From an uncultured Eubacteriaceae bacterium (lineage in GTDB: Bacteria > Bacillota > Clostridia > Lachnospirales > CAG-274): a stretch of DNA of 64,000 bases. Positions 27,012 through 36,252 of this stretch are shown here, piece by piece. Under the pieces are notes generated by a model. That model was not told where the DNA came from. It saw nothing but the letters and a program-made list of their open reading frames with translations, and made no database searches. Location: the NCBI GenBank assembly GCA_947086655.1, contig CAMTZM010000002.1, forward strand, positions 1 to 64,000, given 5' to 3'. A program made the translations under genes and the position numbers. The first letter of the stretch is position 1. The number at the start of each line of letters is the position of its first letter.

Positions 27012-27728
27012 GTGGATGATACCATAAAGTTAATAAGAATAGCGCAAACCGGAGATGAAGACGCGAAAAGAATGCTTATTGAGCAAAACACGGGATTAAT
27101 TTGGAGTATTGTTAAAAGATTTTTAAATAGGGGATATGAGGCTGAAGACATTTTTCAAGTTGGAGCAATTGGATTGTTAAAATGTATAGATAAATTTGAT
27201 GAATCTTTTAATGTTAAATTTTCTACTTATGCTGTACCTATGATTATGGGCGAGATAAAAAGATTTTTGCGTGATGATGGAATGATAAAAGTTTCAAGAC
27301 CTTTAAAAGAAATAGCGATTAAAGCTAAGTATATTGAAGATAGTATTATAAAAAAAACTGGGGAAAGTCCTAATTTAAATGAAGTTGCAAAACAGCTTAA
27401 TATAAATGTTGAGGAGCTTATACTTGCACTTGATGCAAATAGAGATGTTGAATCACTTTATAGTACAGTTTATCAAAATGATGGTAAAAGCGTATATTTA
27501 ATTGATAAGCTTGATAAAGGAGATAATAAAAATGATGAAATTGTAGATAGTATAGTACTTAAAGAAATAATAAATACTTTGTCTGAAAGGGATAAACAAA
27601 TAATAACCCTTAGATATTTTTGTGATAAAACTCAAAGTGAGGTTGCTAAAAAAATAGGAGTGTCTCAAGTACAAGTATCACGTATTGAAAAGAAAATTTT
27701 AAAATCAATGCGTGAAAAGTTTTCATAA
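27012..27728 (+). CDS. sigF: RNA polymerase sigma-F factor
   Basis: 238 residues from the GTG at 27012, 11 nt after CGGAGG; the longer in-frame extension begins at a TTG that overlaps a promoter-like box. Region 2: LIEQNTGLIWSIVKRFLNRGYEAEDIFQVGAIGL and FSTYAVPMIMGEIKRFLRDDG; region 3: VSRPLKEIA; region 4.2: CDKTQSEVAKKIGVSQVQVSRIEKKIL. Forespore-specific sigma factor, identified by sequence and by spoIIAA-spoIIAB upstream. The 190-nt gap to spoIIAB is larger than usual. Confidence 0.94.
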   Translation: MDDTIKLIRIAQTGDEDAKRMLIEQNTGLIWSIVKRFLNRGYEAEDIFQVGAIGLLKCIDKFDESFNVKFSTYAVPMIMGEIKRFLRDDGMIKVSRPLKEIAIKAKYIEDSIIKKTGESPNLNEVAKQLNINVEELILALDANRDVESLYSTVYQNDGKSVYLIDKLDKGDNKNDEIVDSIVLKEIINTLSERDKQIITLRYFCDKTQSEVAKKIGVSQVQVSRIEKKILKSMREKFS

Positions 27729-27766
27729 AAAAGGAACACAAAAAATAATATGTGTTCCTTTTTTAT
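27727..27766. terminator. Terminator between sigF and metA
   Basis: AAAAAAGGAACACA pairs with TGTGTTCCTTTTTT across a 10-nt loop, A-tract on one side and T-tract on the other; bidirectional between convergent genes. Confidence 0.88.
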
Positions 27767-27774
27767 TTTTATAA

Positions 27775-28680
27775 TTATAAATCATATGGCGTCATTTGAT
27801 ATACATAATAATTAAGCCAATTACTGAATAATAAACTTGAATGAGATTTCCATTTTATAATAGGTTCTTTATTTATGTCATCATCTTTAAAATAGTTTTT
27901 AGGCAGTTCAATATCAAGTCCTTTTTCTTTATCTCTTAAATATTCATTTTTAAGCGTATTTGAGTCATATTCCGAATGTCCTGTAACAAATATTTGTTTT
28001 CCGTCTTTTGAGGCAGCTATATATACTCCTGATTCATTTGATTCGGATAATAATTCCAATCCGTCTGTTTTTTCAATATCCTCTTTTTTTATTCCTGTAT
28101 GCCTTGAATGAGGAGCATAAAAAACATCGTCAAACCCTCTTAATAAATCGCAGTGTTTATATACTTTTGTATGCTCAAATACTCCAAACATTTTTTTAGG
28201 AAGTAAATATTTTTTTATGCCATAATGATAATATAATCCCGCTTGAGCACCCCAACATATATGAAGCGTGCTTGTTACATTTGTTTTTGTCCATTCCATT
28301 ATATCTGAAAGTTCTTTCCAGTAAGTAACTTCCTCATACTCAATTTTTTCAATTGGTGCACCGGTTATAATCATTCCGTCAAAACGTTCATTTCTTAAAT
28401 CAGAAAAAACATTATAAAATGTTGAAAGATAATCCATTGATGTATTTTTTGAAATATGACTTTCCATGTGCATAAACTTTATATCAAGCTGTAAAGGTGT
28501 ATTGCTTAAAAGTCTTAAAAGCTGAACTTCCGTTTCAATTTTTTTAGGCATAAGGTTAAGCACAATTATTTTAAGAGGACGTATATCTTGGTGGAACGCT
28601 CTGCTTTCTTCCATTATAAATATGTTTTCTTTATTTAATATTTCTTTTGCCGGTAAATTATCAGGTACTTTTATTGGCAT
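27775..28680 (-). CDS. metA: Homoserine O-acyltransferase (predicted acetyltransferase)
   Basis: 301 residues of the MetA family, the first committed step of methionine synthesis. Catalytic cysteine C142 in [12 protein letters not shown]; the RHTGI and VTGHSEYD blocks carry the other active-site residues. Position 111 is Glu ([13 protein letters not shown]); in this family Glu111 marks acetyl-CoA use and Gly111, as in E. coli, succinyl-CoA use. It is therefore predicted to be a homoserine O-acetyltransferase. It is monocistronic with no SAM riboswitch or T-box visible upstream. Confidence 0.94.
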   Translation of the reverse strand: MPIKVPDNLPAKEILNKENIFIMEESRAFHQDIRPLKIIVLNLMPKKIETEVQLLRLLSNTPLQLDIKFMHMESHISKNTSMDYLSTFYNVFSDLRNERFDGMIITGAPIEKIEYEEVTYWKELSDIMEWTKTNVTSTLHICWGAQAGLYYHYGIKKYLLPKKMFGVFEHTKVYKHCDLLRGFDDVFYAPHSRHTGIKKEDIEKTDGLELLSESNESGVYIAASKDGKQIFVTGHSEYDSNTLKNEYLRDKEKGLDIELPKNYFKDDDINKEPIIKWKSHSSLLFSNWLNYYVYQMTPYDL

Positions 28681-28737
28681 TTTTATCAGTCCCTTTCATT
28701 AAAATACTTTAAAATATTTTATATAATTATTTTAAAT

Positions 28738-28766
28738 TTGTAAAGTGTTATAATATTTGATATAAT
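28738..28766 (+). promoter_or_regulatory. Sigma-A-like promoter of the GH28 gene
   Basis: TTGTAA (28738-28743), 17 nt, TATAAT (28761-28766). A long dyad follows in the predicted leader (ATATATGAAAA / TTTTCATATAT, 28793-28822, with CTTTTTAATTTA / GAATTTAAAAAG outer arms), a candidate operator or attenuator. Confidence 0.6.
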
Positions 28767-28882
28767 AAAAAAAAATGCTTTTTAATTTAGTAAATATATG
28801 AAAATTAAAAAGTTTTCATATATATTCTGAATTTAAAAAGTGTTTTATAAAAAAATAAAACAAAAGTATAGGGGAAATAATT

Positions 28883-30241
28883 ATGAATAGGTTGAATTTT
28901 GATATAACTATTATGCCGTTTAGAGAAAGTTTATATTTTATAACAGATTTTGGGGCGAAAAGCGGAGGAAATTTTAAAAATACAAAAGCTATTAATCAAG
29001 CAATTGAGAAATGCAGCCAAGAGGGCGGAGGAAAAGTTGTTGTACCTCGTGGAATATGGTATACCGGTCCGATAATATTAAAAAGCAATGTTAATTTGTA
29101 TCTTGAAGATGGGGCTGTTATTTTATTTAGTTCTGATTTTGATGATTATCCTTTAATATACACAAGCTGGGAGGGATTTTTTACTTATAGATGTATTTCA
29201 CCTGTTTATGCTGAAAATTGTGAAAATATAGCAATTACAGGAAATGGAGTAATTGATGGAAATGGAAGTGCGTGGAGACCTATTAAAAAATTCAAAATGA
29301 CTGTTGATGTATGGAATGAACTTATATCGTCTGGAGGCATAGTAGACGAGGAAGCTGAAGATATAACATGGTGGCCAACAGAATCGGCTATGTGGGCTGA
29401 CAGAGCAATTAGAAAGGATTCGTCTATTATAAAAAACGAGGAATTATGCAAAAAATATAGAGACTATTTAAGACCTGTACTTGTTAATTTTACAAATTGC
29501 AAAAATATTTTGCTTGATGGACCTACATTTCAAAATTCACCGGCATGGTGTATACACCCGTGGAAATGCAGCAATATTATTGTAAAAAATATAAATGTAA
29601 GAAATCCATGGTTTTCTCAAAATGGAGATGGTATTGATATAGATTCATGTAATTTTGTGAAGATTTTAGATTCCACATTTGATGTAGGTGACGATGCTAT
29701 TTGTATTAAATCAGGTAAGAATAAAGATGGAAGAGATTTAGGTATAAAATGTGAAAATGTTATTATTGAAAATTGTATAGTTTATCATGGACATGGAGGT
29801 TTTGTAATTGGAAGTGAAATGTCTGGAGGAGTTAAAAATATTGAAGTAAATAATTGTACTTTTATAGGAACTGATACAGGAATAAGATTTAAAAGCTGCA
29901 TAGGAAGAGGCGGAGTTGTTGAGGATGTATACATAAATAATATAGATATGACTTTAATTGAAAACGAGGCTATTATATTTACTATGGGTTATGATATTGA
30001 TACAAAAGAAGGTCAAAAAATTAATGATGAGGAGATACCTGAATTTAAAGATATAACTATCGAAAATGTTAATTGTGTCATGGCAGATAAACCAATATGT
30101 ATTTGCGGACTTAATGTTAAACATATACATGATATAAACTTTAAAAATATAAATATTAAATCTAAAAAGATGGGAGAAATAAAATACGCTGATAATATAA
30201 ATCAGTTTAATGTAAATATAGATGTTGATAATAACTTATAA
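28883..30241 (+). CDS. Intracellular GH28 polygalacturonase-like hydrolase
   Basis: 452 residues, right-handed beta-helix. GH28 motifs: TDFGAKSGGNFKNTKAINQA at the N-terminus, QNGDGIDIDSC, DVGDDAICIKSG (paired catalytic aspartates), GHGGFVIGSEMSGG and IRFKS. These residues hydrolyse alpha-1,4-galacturonide links by inversion. There is no signal peptide, so it should act inside the cell on imported oligogalacturonides or a related pectic fragment, probably as an exo-enzyme. No transporter is adjacent. Preceded by TAGGGGAA and its own promoter. Confidence 0.9.
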   Translation: MNRLNFDITIMPFRESLYFITDFGAKSGGNFKNTKAINQAIEKCSQEGGGKVVVPRGIWYTGPIILKSNVNLYLEDGAVILFSSDFDDYPLIYTSWEGFFTYRCISPVYAENCENIAITGNGVIDGNGSAWRPIKKFKMTVDVWNELISSGGIVDEEAEDITWWPTESAMWADRAIRKDSSIIKNEELCKKYRDYLRPVLVNFTNCKNILLDGPTFQNSPAWCIHPWKCSNIIVKNINVRNPWFSQNGDGIDIDSCNFVKILDSTFDVGDDAICIKSGKNKDGRDLGIKCENVIIENCIVYHGHGGFVIGSEMSGGVKNIEVNNCTFIGTDTGIRFKSCIGRGGVVEDVYINNIDMTLIENEAIIFTMGYDIDTKEGQKINDEEIPEFKDITIENVNCVMADKPICICGLNVKHIHDINFKNINIKSKKMGEIKYADNINQFNVNIDVDNNL

Positions 30242-30293
30242 AATTATATTAAAATTCTTTCAAATTGACATTATTAAAAAAAAGGTGAGTAGG

Positions 30294-31298
30294 TTGATAA
30301 AGAAGTTTATTTTATTTTTATTAATTTTTTCATTTATATTATTTATTAGCGGGTGTACGGAAAAAAATGCCGATGAAAAAAGTATAACTGTATATGCAAT
30401 GGATACGGTTATGGATATAAAAGTATATGGCGGAAATGATGAAATACTTGATAAAGCCGAAAGTGAAATAAAGCGAATTGAAAAATTGTTTAAACGTGAT
30501 GACAATAATAGTGATGTAAATAAAGTTAACAACTCTGAAAGTATTAAAGTATCAAATGAAACTTCATATTTGTTTTTAGAAGCTTTGAAAATAAGTGAAG
30601 AAACAGAAGGAAAATTTGATATATCCATTGCACCTGTAATGGACTTATGGGGGTTTTATGTTAAAAAGTTTTATGTGCCTTCTTCAGAAGAAATAAAAGA
30701 AGAATTAAAAAAAGTAGATTACTCAAAAATATCTGTAAATAATGATGTTGTATCAAAGCCTGTTAATCTTGAAGTAGATTTAGGAGGTATTGCTAAAGGG
30801 TATACATCTGATATGCTTATAAATATGTTTAAAAAAGATGGAATTAAGTCGGCAATAGTTTCATTAGGAGGGAATGTACAGGCGTTAGGCACTAAAACAA
30901 ACGGTGACGAATGGAAAGTTGCTGTTCAAAATCCATTTGATGAAAACAATTATATTGGAATTATTAAAATATCAGATAAAGCTGTTATAACTTCAGGAAA
31001 TTATCAGCGGTATTTTGTTAGTGAAGGTAAAACTTATCATCATATTATAGATACATCGACAGGTTATCCGGTTGAAAACGGACTTGTTTCGGTAAGTATA
31101 ATAAGCAAAAATGGTACATGGGCTGATGGTTTATCCACAGGGATTTTTGCAATGGGGCTTGAAAAAGGAATTGAGTTATGGAAAAAACATAACGATTTTG
31201 ACGTAATTTTTGTAACTAATGATAAAAAAGTTTATATTACAGATGGTATTGCTGATAAATTTGAAAGTGATATGCCGTTTGATATTATAAGAAGATAG
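30294..31298 (+). CDS. apbE: ApbE-family FAD:protein FMN transferase lipoprotein
   Basis: 334 residues from the TTG at 30294, after AAAGGTGAG; this start gives a proper lipoprotein signal peptide ending FISGC with the lipidated Cys at residue 21. ApbE links FMN covalently to a threonine of target proteins such as RnfD/RnfG or NqrB/NqrC and extracytoplasmic reductases. Family blocks: YAMDTVMDIKVYG, LDLGGIAKGYTSD-like VDLGGIAKGYTSDML, VSLGGNVQALG, DTSTGYPVENGLVSVSII and GTWADGLSTGIFAMG. No Rnf genes are in the window. Confidence 0.92.
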   Translation: MIKKFILFLLIFSFILFISGCTEKNADEKSITVYAMDTVMDIKVYGGNDEILDKAESEIKRIEKLFKRDDNNSDVNKVNNSESIKVSNETSYLFLEALKISEETEGKFDISIAPVMDLWGFYVKKFYVPSSEEIKEELKKVDYSKISVNNDVVSKPVNLEVDLGGIAKGYTSDMLINMFKKDGIKSAIVSLGGNVQALGTKTNGDEWKVAVQNPFDENNYIGIIKISDKAVITSGNYQRYFVSEGKTYHHIIDTSTGYPVENGLVSVSIISKNGTWADGLSTGIFAMGLEKGIELWKKHNDFDVIFVTNDKKVYITDGIADKFESDMPFDIIRR

Positions 31299-31620
31299 AA
31301 AAAAATCGACTTTATACTAATAATTATAAATATTAATAAAGCAGACTGTCGAAAAAGTCAAAATTTTTTTAAAACTTTAATTTATGGAAAAAGCGTCGCA
31401 GACTTTAAGCCGCAAAACGGGCTTTGCCCGTTTGAGGAAAAGAGACGTTTCAAGGGCTTTCAAGCCTTGCACGAAGAAACGTCTCTTTATTCTTCTGCTT
31501 GAAATCATCGAAAACTTTTTTTTCGATGACAGCGTTGTCGACTTTGTCGACAAGCTGAAAGGTTACATATATTTTTATAGAATAAAAATATATGTAACCT
31601 TTGAATGTTTCGATTATTTT
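31299..31620. repeat. Five-hairpin intergenic element
   Basis: Between convergent genes lie five successive dyads: AAACGGGC/GCCCGTTT (31415-31433), AAGAGACGTTTC/GAAACGTCTCTT (31440-31487, with an inner AAGG-CTT/AAGCCTT), TCATCGAAAA/TTTCGATGA (31505-31529), TTGTCGAC/GTCGACAA (31535-31553) and GGTTACATATATTTTTAT with its complement (31561-31599). The block is noticeably richer in G/C than its surroundings. An 80-codon open frame over it is an artefact of the palindromes. The last hairpin may be a terminator. It is probably a genomic repeat or structured RNA. Confidence 0.65.
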
Positions 31621-33045
31621 TTATGAAGTTTTTTGTATTATATCACGTGCAATAAGTACGCCGGATGCTCCTGCCTGAGCAAGTCCTCTTGTTATTCCAG
31701 CTCCGTCTCCGCCGCAATAAAGTCCTTTTATTTTTGTTTCAAGCGAATTTGTTAATTCAGGACGGGCAGAATAAAATTTTGCCTCAACTCCATAAAGAAG
31801 TGTATGTTCAGATGCAATTCCGGGAGTAACCTTGTCAAGTGCATAAAGCATTTCAAGTATGCTTTTCATTGTTGTATAAGGCAGTACAAGACCTAAATTT
31901 CCGGGTACGGCTTCTTTTAATGTAGGCTCAATAAATCCTTCTTTTATACGTTTAGGAGTTGAACGCCTTCCTCTTACTAAATCTCCAAGTTTTTGCACAA
32001 GTACGCTTCCGTTTGAAATATAATTAGCTTGTCTGCATATTTCAACTGCGTATTCATTTGGTTTATTAAATGGCTCTGAAAACTTATGAGATACAAGGAG
32101 AGCAAAATTTGTGTTATTTGAGCCAAGTTTTGGGTCAAGATATGAATGTCCGTTTGCAGCCATTATTCCGCTGTGATTTTCTATAACAACGTATCCCGAA
32201 GGGTTGCTGCAAAATGTTCTAACTTGAGTTCCCACAGAAGCGTTAAATAAAAATTTACCTTCATACAAATTTTCATTTATTTCGCTCATTATAACATTTG
32301 ATGTTTCAACTCTTACTCCAACATCAACTTGATTGTTATACATTTCAAGTCCATTTGATTTCAGTACTGATGTAAGCCAGTTTGAACCGTCACGTCCCGG
32401 CGCTATTATTATATTATCGGCATAATATTCACTTAAATCAGAAGTTCTTATTCCCTTAACTTTTTTTATATTGTTTGTATCTTCTGTTATTATATTTGTA
32501 ACTTCTGTTTTAAATAATATGTCTATTCTTTTATTAAGGTACTCAAATATATCTTTTAATATATTAAGATTATTTTCAGTACCTAAATGGCGTACATGTG
32601 CACGTAAAAGTTTAAGACTTGCAGCATAGGCTTTATGCTCAATATTTTTAACCGGTTTTGTGTCAGGATTTGTTTTTATATCAGGAGCTCCATGAGAAAG
32701 GTTTATTTTATCTACGTATTCAATAAGTTCAATAAGTTCAGAAGGATTAATATAATCGCTTAACCAGCCTCCAAACTCGGTAGTTATATTAAACTTTCCA
32801 TCGCTGTATGCTCCGGCGCCGCCAAAACCGGATGTAATAGAACAGGCCGGAAGGCAGTAAGAGTTTATTTCTGTTTTGGGACATGATTTAGTTTTTCCTT
32901 TTAGTATAGGGCATGTACGTTTATATATACTGTTTCCCTTATCAACTAAAAGAATCTTTTTATTTGGAGCTTTAAGAGTAAACTCATAGGCTGCATATAT
33001 ACCACCGGGTCCAGCTCCTACAATTATTACATCATATTTATTCAT
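31621..33045 (-). CDS. NAD(P)/FAD-dependent oxidoreductase
   Basis: 474 residues. N-terminal FAD-binding Rossmann motif VIIVGAGPGGIYAAYE, a cysteine-containing stretch (KRTCPILKGKTKSCPKTEIN, CLPACS), a conserved GFGGAGAYSDGKFN, and a C-terminal FAD contact KGLYCGGDGAGITRGLAQAGASG. It belongs to the family of uncharacterised FAD-dependent dehydrogenases common in Clostridia and related to the aminoacetone-oxidase/HI0933-type group. The substrate is unknown. Monocistronic. Confidence 0.82.
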   Translation of the reverse strand: MNKYDVIIVGAGPGGIYAAYEFTLKAPNKKILLVDKGNSIYKRTCPILKGKTKSCPKTEINSYCLPACSITSGFGGAGAYSDGKFNITTEFGGWLSDYINPSELIELIEYVDKINLSHGAPDIKTNPDTKPVKNIEHKAYAASLKLLRAHVRHLGTENNLNILKDIFEYLNKRIDILFKTEVTNIITEDTNNIKKVKGIRTSDLSEYYADNIIIAPGRDGSNWLTSVLKSNGLEMYNNQVDVGVRVETSNVIMSEINENLYEGKFLFNASVGTQVRTFCSNPSGYVVIENHSGIMAANGHSYLDPKLGSNNTNFALLVSHKFSEPFNKPNEYAVEICRQANYISNGSVLVQKLGDLVRGRRSTPKRIKEGFIEPTLKEAVPGNLGLVLPYTTMKSILEMLYALDKVTPGIASEHTLLYGVEAKFYSARPELTNSLETKIKGLYCGGDGAGITRGLAQAGASGVLIARDIIQKTS

Positions 33046-33104
33046 ATAAATAATACCTCATTATACTTAAAAAACAACAAAAAACAATATCAATAAGTTA
33101 TCAA

Positions 33105-33246
33105 AGACTATTCGCATTTTTGCTCTGCAAAAATACTCATAACCGACGGTTTCTAATAAAATCTTTTATAGTAAATGGAATTAAATCCCATTTACTACAA
33201 GAATAAACGCCCTTTAAAATAGCGGGAGACTTCCTACATCGGTTAA
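33105..33246 (-). repeat. Dispersed intergenic repeat, long copy (C), inverted
   Basis: Read on the - strand it begins TTTAACCGATGTAGGAAGTC, continues CCCGCTATTTTAAAGGGCG, has an internal dyad (AGTAAATGGGATTTAATTCC...TTTACT) and ends GCAAAAATGCGAATAGTC. The first part matches copy B at 15648 and the end matches the copy at 62993-63084. Confidence 0.7.
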
Positions 33247-33327
33247 ATCGATTTTGTTTTTTTGTTGTTTTTTATATTCGTATTTTAATTTTAAAACATA
33301 CTTTTAATTAATTTTTGTAAGCTGTGA

Positions 33328-35082
33328 TTATATTGTTCCATTGTATACAAGTCCCTTTTTAGGGTCAACCGATATTATAACAGAGTTTTGTATAAGAGAA
33401 ACGACATTTTCATTACATATTATTACAGGTATGTCTAATGCGCTTCCTACTGTTTCAGCATGTGAAAAATCGTCTTGTCTGTCTGAACCTACAATAATAG
33501 CAGATGCTTTTTTAATATAAGGTATAAGTTTATTGTTTGTATTACTTACAACAAGTATATCGCCTTTTTGGAATAATTTTTCGGCATCATCTAATTTAGT
33601 GATTACATTTGCACGTCCGGAAACTATTTTTGTTCCGACACCTCTGCCTTTAACAATTACATCTCCTACAACCTGTACTTTTAATGTATTTGTTGTTCCA
33701 GTTATACCAACAGGTGTACCGCCTACAATTATTATTATGTCTCCTTTTTTAGCGAAATCAAGTTCAAGTGATTTATTTGCGGCAATATCAAAAAGGTCGC
33801 TTGTATTTGTAAGTACTTTTTCAATAACATAAGGATAACATCCCCATAAAAGGTTTAATTGACGACGTACTTGTTCATCTGGAGTCAAAGAAAGTATTGG
33901 GCATGATGGTCTGTATTTCGATACCTTTTTAACAGTATAGCCTGAATTTGATACGGCAGCTATACACGATGCGTTTAAATCATGAGCAGTAGTACATGTA
34001 GCATGACTTATTGCATTTGTGATATTTGTTAAATGTTCAGTTACCTGATTTGAAAATTCTTTTACATAATCAATAGATTTTTCAACTTTTGTAGCTATTT
34101 TAACCATTGTTTCAACAGCTTCAACAGGAAAACCGCCTTTTGCAGTTTCACCTGAAAGCATAATAGCGTCGCTTCCGTCATATATTGCGTTTGCTACATC
34201 GTTTGCCTCTGCTCTTGTTGGCCGTGGGTTGTTAACCATTGATTCAAGCATTTGTGTTGCTGTAATAACTGGTTTACCTTTGTATTTGCATTTTTTAATA
34301 AGTTTTTTCTGTATCATAGGTACTTCTTCAAGTGGTATTTCAACGCCAAGGTCACCGCGTGCAACCATTATTCCGTCAGCAACTTCAAGTATGTCATCAA
34401 TATTATCAACTCCGTCACGGTTTTCTATTTTTGCTATTATTTGAATATTAAGTCCATTATTTTGCTCTAAGATTTGACGAATTTCTAAAATATCATTTGC
34501 GGAGCGTATAAATGATGCGGCAATATAATCAAATCCCATTTCAATACCAAATTTTATATCGTCTATATCTTTTTGCGTAAGCGCTGGAAAAGATAAATGG
34601 ACATCAGGAAGATTAACTCCTTTTCTTTGTCCTAATTGAGCGTTGTTTAAAACTTCACAAATTACATTTGTTCCGTTTATTTCTTTTACCATTAATTCAA
34701 TAAGTCCATCATCAATTAAAACAATTGAGCCTTGTCTTAAATCTTTTACAATATCTTTATATGTTACTGAAACAATTGTATTATCACCTTCAACGTCATC
34801 AGTTGTAAGTATAAAATTTTGTCCTTTTTCAAGAAAAACGGATTCATCTTTTAATGTTTTAGTTCTTATTTCTGGTCCTTTTGTATCAAGAATTAATGGA
34901 ATAGGAAGGTCAAGCGCCTCACGTACTTTTTTAATTGTTTCAATTGCTTCCGTATGGGATTCATACGTACCATGAGAAAAATTTATACGTGCTGCATCAG
35001 CTCCAGCTTTAAAAAGTTTTGTTAAAGTTTCTTCAGAATTACTTGCGGGTCCTATGGTTGCAACAATTTTAGTTTTACGCAT
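33328..35082 (-). CDS. pyk: Pyruvate kinase
   Basis: 584 residues. Converts PEP and ADP to pyruvate and ATP. MRKTKIVATIGPAS at the N-terminus, IDTKGPEIRTKT-like LDTKGPEIRTKT, the lysine-containing active-site stretch IIAKIENRDGVDNIDDI, MVARGDLGVEIP and TATQMLESM. The last 110 residues (VVGDVIVKGRGVGTKIVSG onward) are the PEP-utiliser mobile-type domain that extends Bacillus-type pyruvate kinases, explaining the length. Last gene of dnaE-pfkA-pyk. Confidence 0.96.
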   Translation of the reverse strand: MRKTKIVATIGPASNSEETLTKLFKAGADAARINFSHGTYESHTEAIETIKKVREALDLPIPLILDTKGPEIRTKTLKDESVFLEKGQNFILTTDDVEGDNTIVSVTYKDIVKDLRQGSIVLIDDGLIELMVKEINGTNVICEVLNNAQLGQRKGVNLPDVHLSFPALTQKDIDDIKFGIEMGFDYIAASFIRSANDILEIRQILEQNNGLNIQIIAKIENRDGVDNIDDILEVADGIMVARGDLGVEIPLEEVPMIQKKLIKKCKYKGKPVITATQMLESMVNNPRPTRAEANDVANAIYDGSDAIMLSGETAKGGFPVEAVETMVKIATKVEKSIDYVKEFSNQVTEHLTNITNAISHATCTTAHDLNASCIAAVSNSGYTVKKVSKYRPSCPILSLTPDEQVRRQLNLLWGCYPYVIEKVLTNTSDLFDIAANKSLELDFAKKGDIIIIVGGTPVGITGTTNTLKVQVVGDVIVKGRGVGTKIVSGRANVITKLDDAEKLFQKGDILVVSNTNNKLIPYIKKASAIIVGSDRQDDFSHAETVGSALDIPVIICNENVVSLIQNSVIISVDPKKGLVYNGTI

Positions 35083-35149
35083 ATAATATACTCCTTTGTT
35101 AAAATTTTTGAAATATTGATTAAAAAAATAATCAATATTTCAATTACAA

Positions 35150-36124
35150 TTATATTGCCAATATTTTTATCATTTCATATAATGAATTATCGTACTCACG
35201 TTTGTATTCTAAAGCTTCATCTAAATCTAAATCAAGATATTTTCCATTACGGTATACCATTACTCTATTTTGTCTTCCCTCTAATATGGCTTCAACAGCT
35301 TTAAATCCCATTACAGAACCATGAAGTCTGTCAATTGCAGTAGGTATTCCGCCTCTTTGAAGATGTCCTAAAATAGTTGCTCTTGTTTGTATTCCTGTTA
35401 CTGATTCTATTTTTTCGGCTAATTCTTGAGAATTGCCTATACCTTCTGCTACAACAACAAGGTTGTGGTTTTTTCCGTGACTTCTGTTTTCTAATATTTG
35501 TTGAATTACCATTTCACTGTTTACATCAGGATTTTCAGGTATAAGAACTTCTTCAGCTCCTCCGGTAAGGCTGCACCATAAAGCAATATATCCGCAGTTT
35601 CTTCCCATTACTTCAACTACACTGCATCTTTCATGAGAACATGAAGTATCTCTTATTTTGTTTATAGCTTCCATTCCAGTGTTTACAGCAGTATCAAATC
35701 CAATAGTATATTCTGTACAATCAAGGTCAAGGTCGATAGTTCCGGGTATTCCAAATACGTTTATACCTAATTTTGAAAGTGCCTGAGCTCCATGGAGAGA
35801 ACCGTCACCGCCTATAACAACAAGCGCATCAAGATTTAAAACTTTTGCTATTTGAGCCGCTTTTTCCTGTCCGGCTTGAGTCATCATTTCCGGACATCTT
35901 GCAGTTAAAAGAGTAGTACCGCCTCTATACATAATGTTAGAAACATCAGACGCCTCTAAATCCATAAAGTCTCCTGATATAAGTCCCTCAAAACCTCTTC
36001 TTATACCAACAACTTTAAGTCCTTTATGTATGGCAGTTCTTACGACAGCACGAATTACAGCGTTCATACCAGGAGCATCTCCGCCGCTTGTCAATATACC
36101 AATTTTTTTAATTTTGTTTTCCAT
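35150..36124 (-). CDS. pfkA: ATP-dependent 6-phosphofructokinase
   Basis: 324 residues. LTSGGDAPGMNAVIRAVVR at the N-terminus, GGTTLLTARCPEM, the ATP-type GGDGSLHGA motif (Gly after GGD indicates ATP rather than pyrophosphate), GTIDLDLDCTEYTIGFDTA, VEVMGRNCGYIAL and ATILGHLQRGG. The usual GTIDND reads GTIDLD, a small departure near the catalytic aspartate. Gene order dnaE-pfkA-pyk is conserved in many Firmicutes and supports cotranscription. Confidence 0.95.
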   Translation of the reverse strand: MENKIKKIGILTSGGDAPGMNAVIRAVVRTAIHKGLKVVGIRRGFEGLISGDFMDLEASDVSNIMYRGGTTLLTARCPEMMTQAGQEKAAQIAKVLNLDALVVIGGDGSLHGAQALSKLGINVFGIPGTIDLDLDCTEYTIGFDTAVNTGMEAINKIRDTSCSHERCSVVEVMGRNCGYIALWCSLTGGAEEVLIPENPDVNSEMVIQQILENRSHGKNHNLVVVAEGIGNSQELAEKIESVTGIQTRATILGHLQRGGIPTAIDRLHGSVMGFKAVEAILEGRQNRVMVYRNGKYLDLDLDEALEYKREYDNSLYEMIKILAI

Positions 36125-36252
36125 TATTAATCCCTCTTATTCATATAATTTATTGTTTGATTGAATATATAATTTTAATGTCAATATTAAGCAATTTTAC
36201 CCACTATATATTTTACAATTTAATATATGTTTTAGTCAAGTATTTTAATAAT

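Noticed and set aside
31384-31626. 80-codon + strand open frame over the hairpin element
   Set aside because: The frame lies over five palindromes, has no ribosome binding site and its translation is low-complexity and unlike any protein; the DNA structure explains it.
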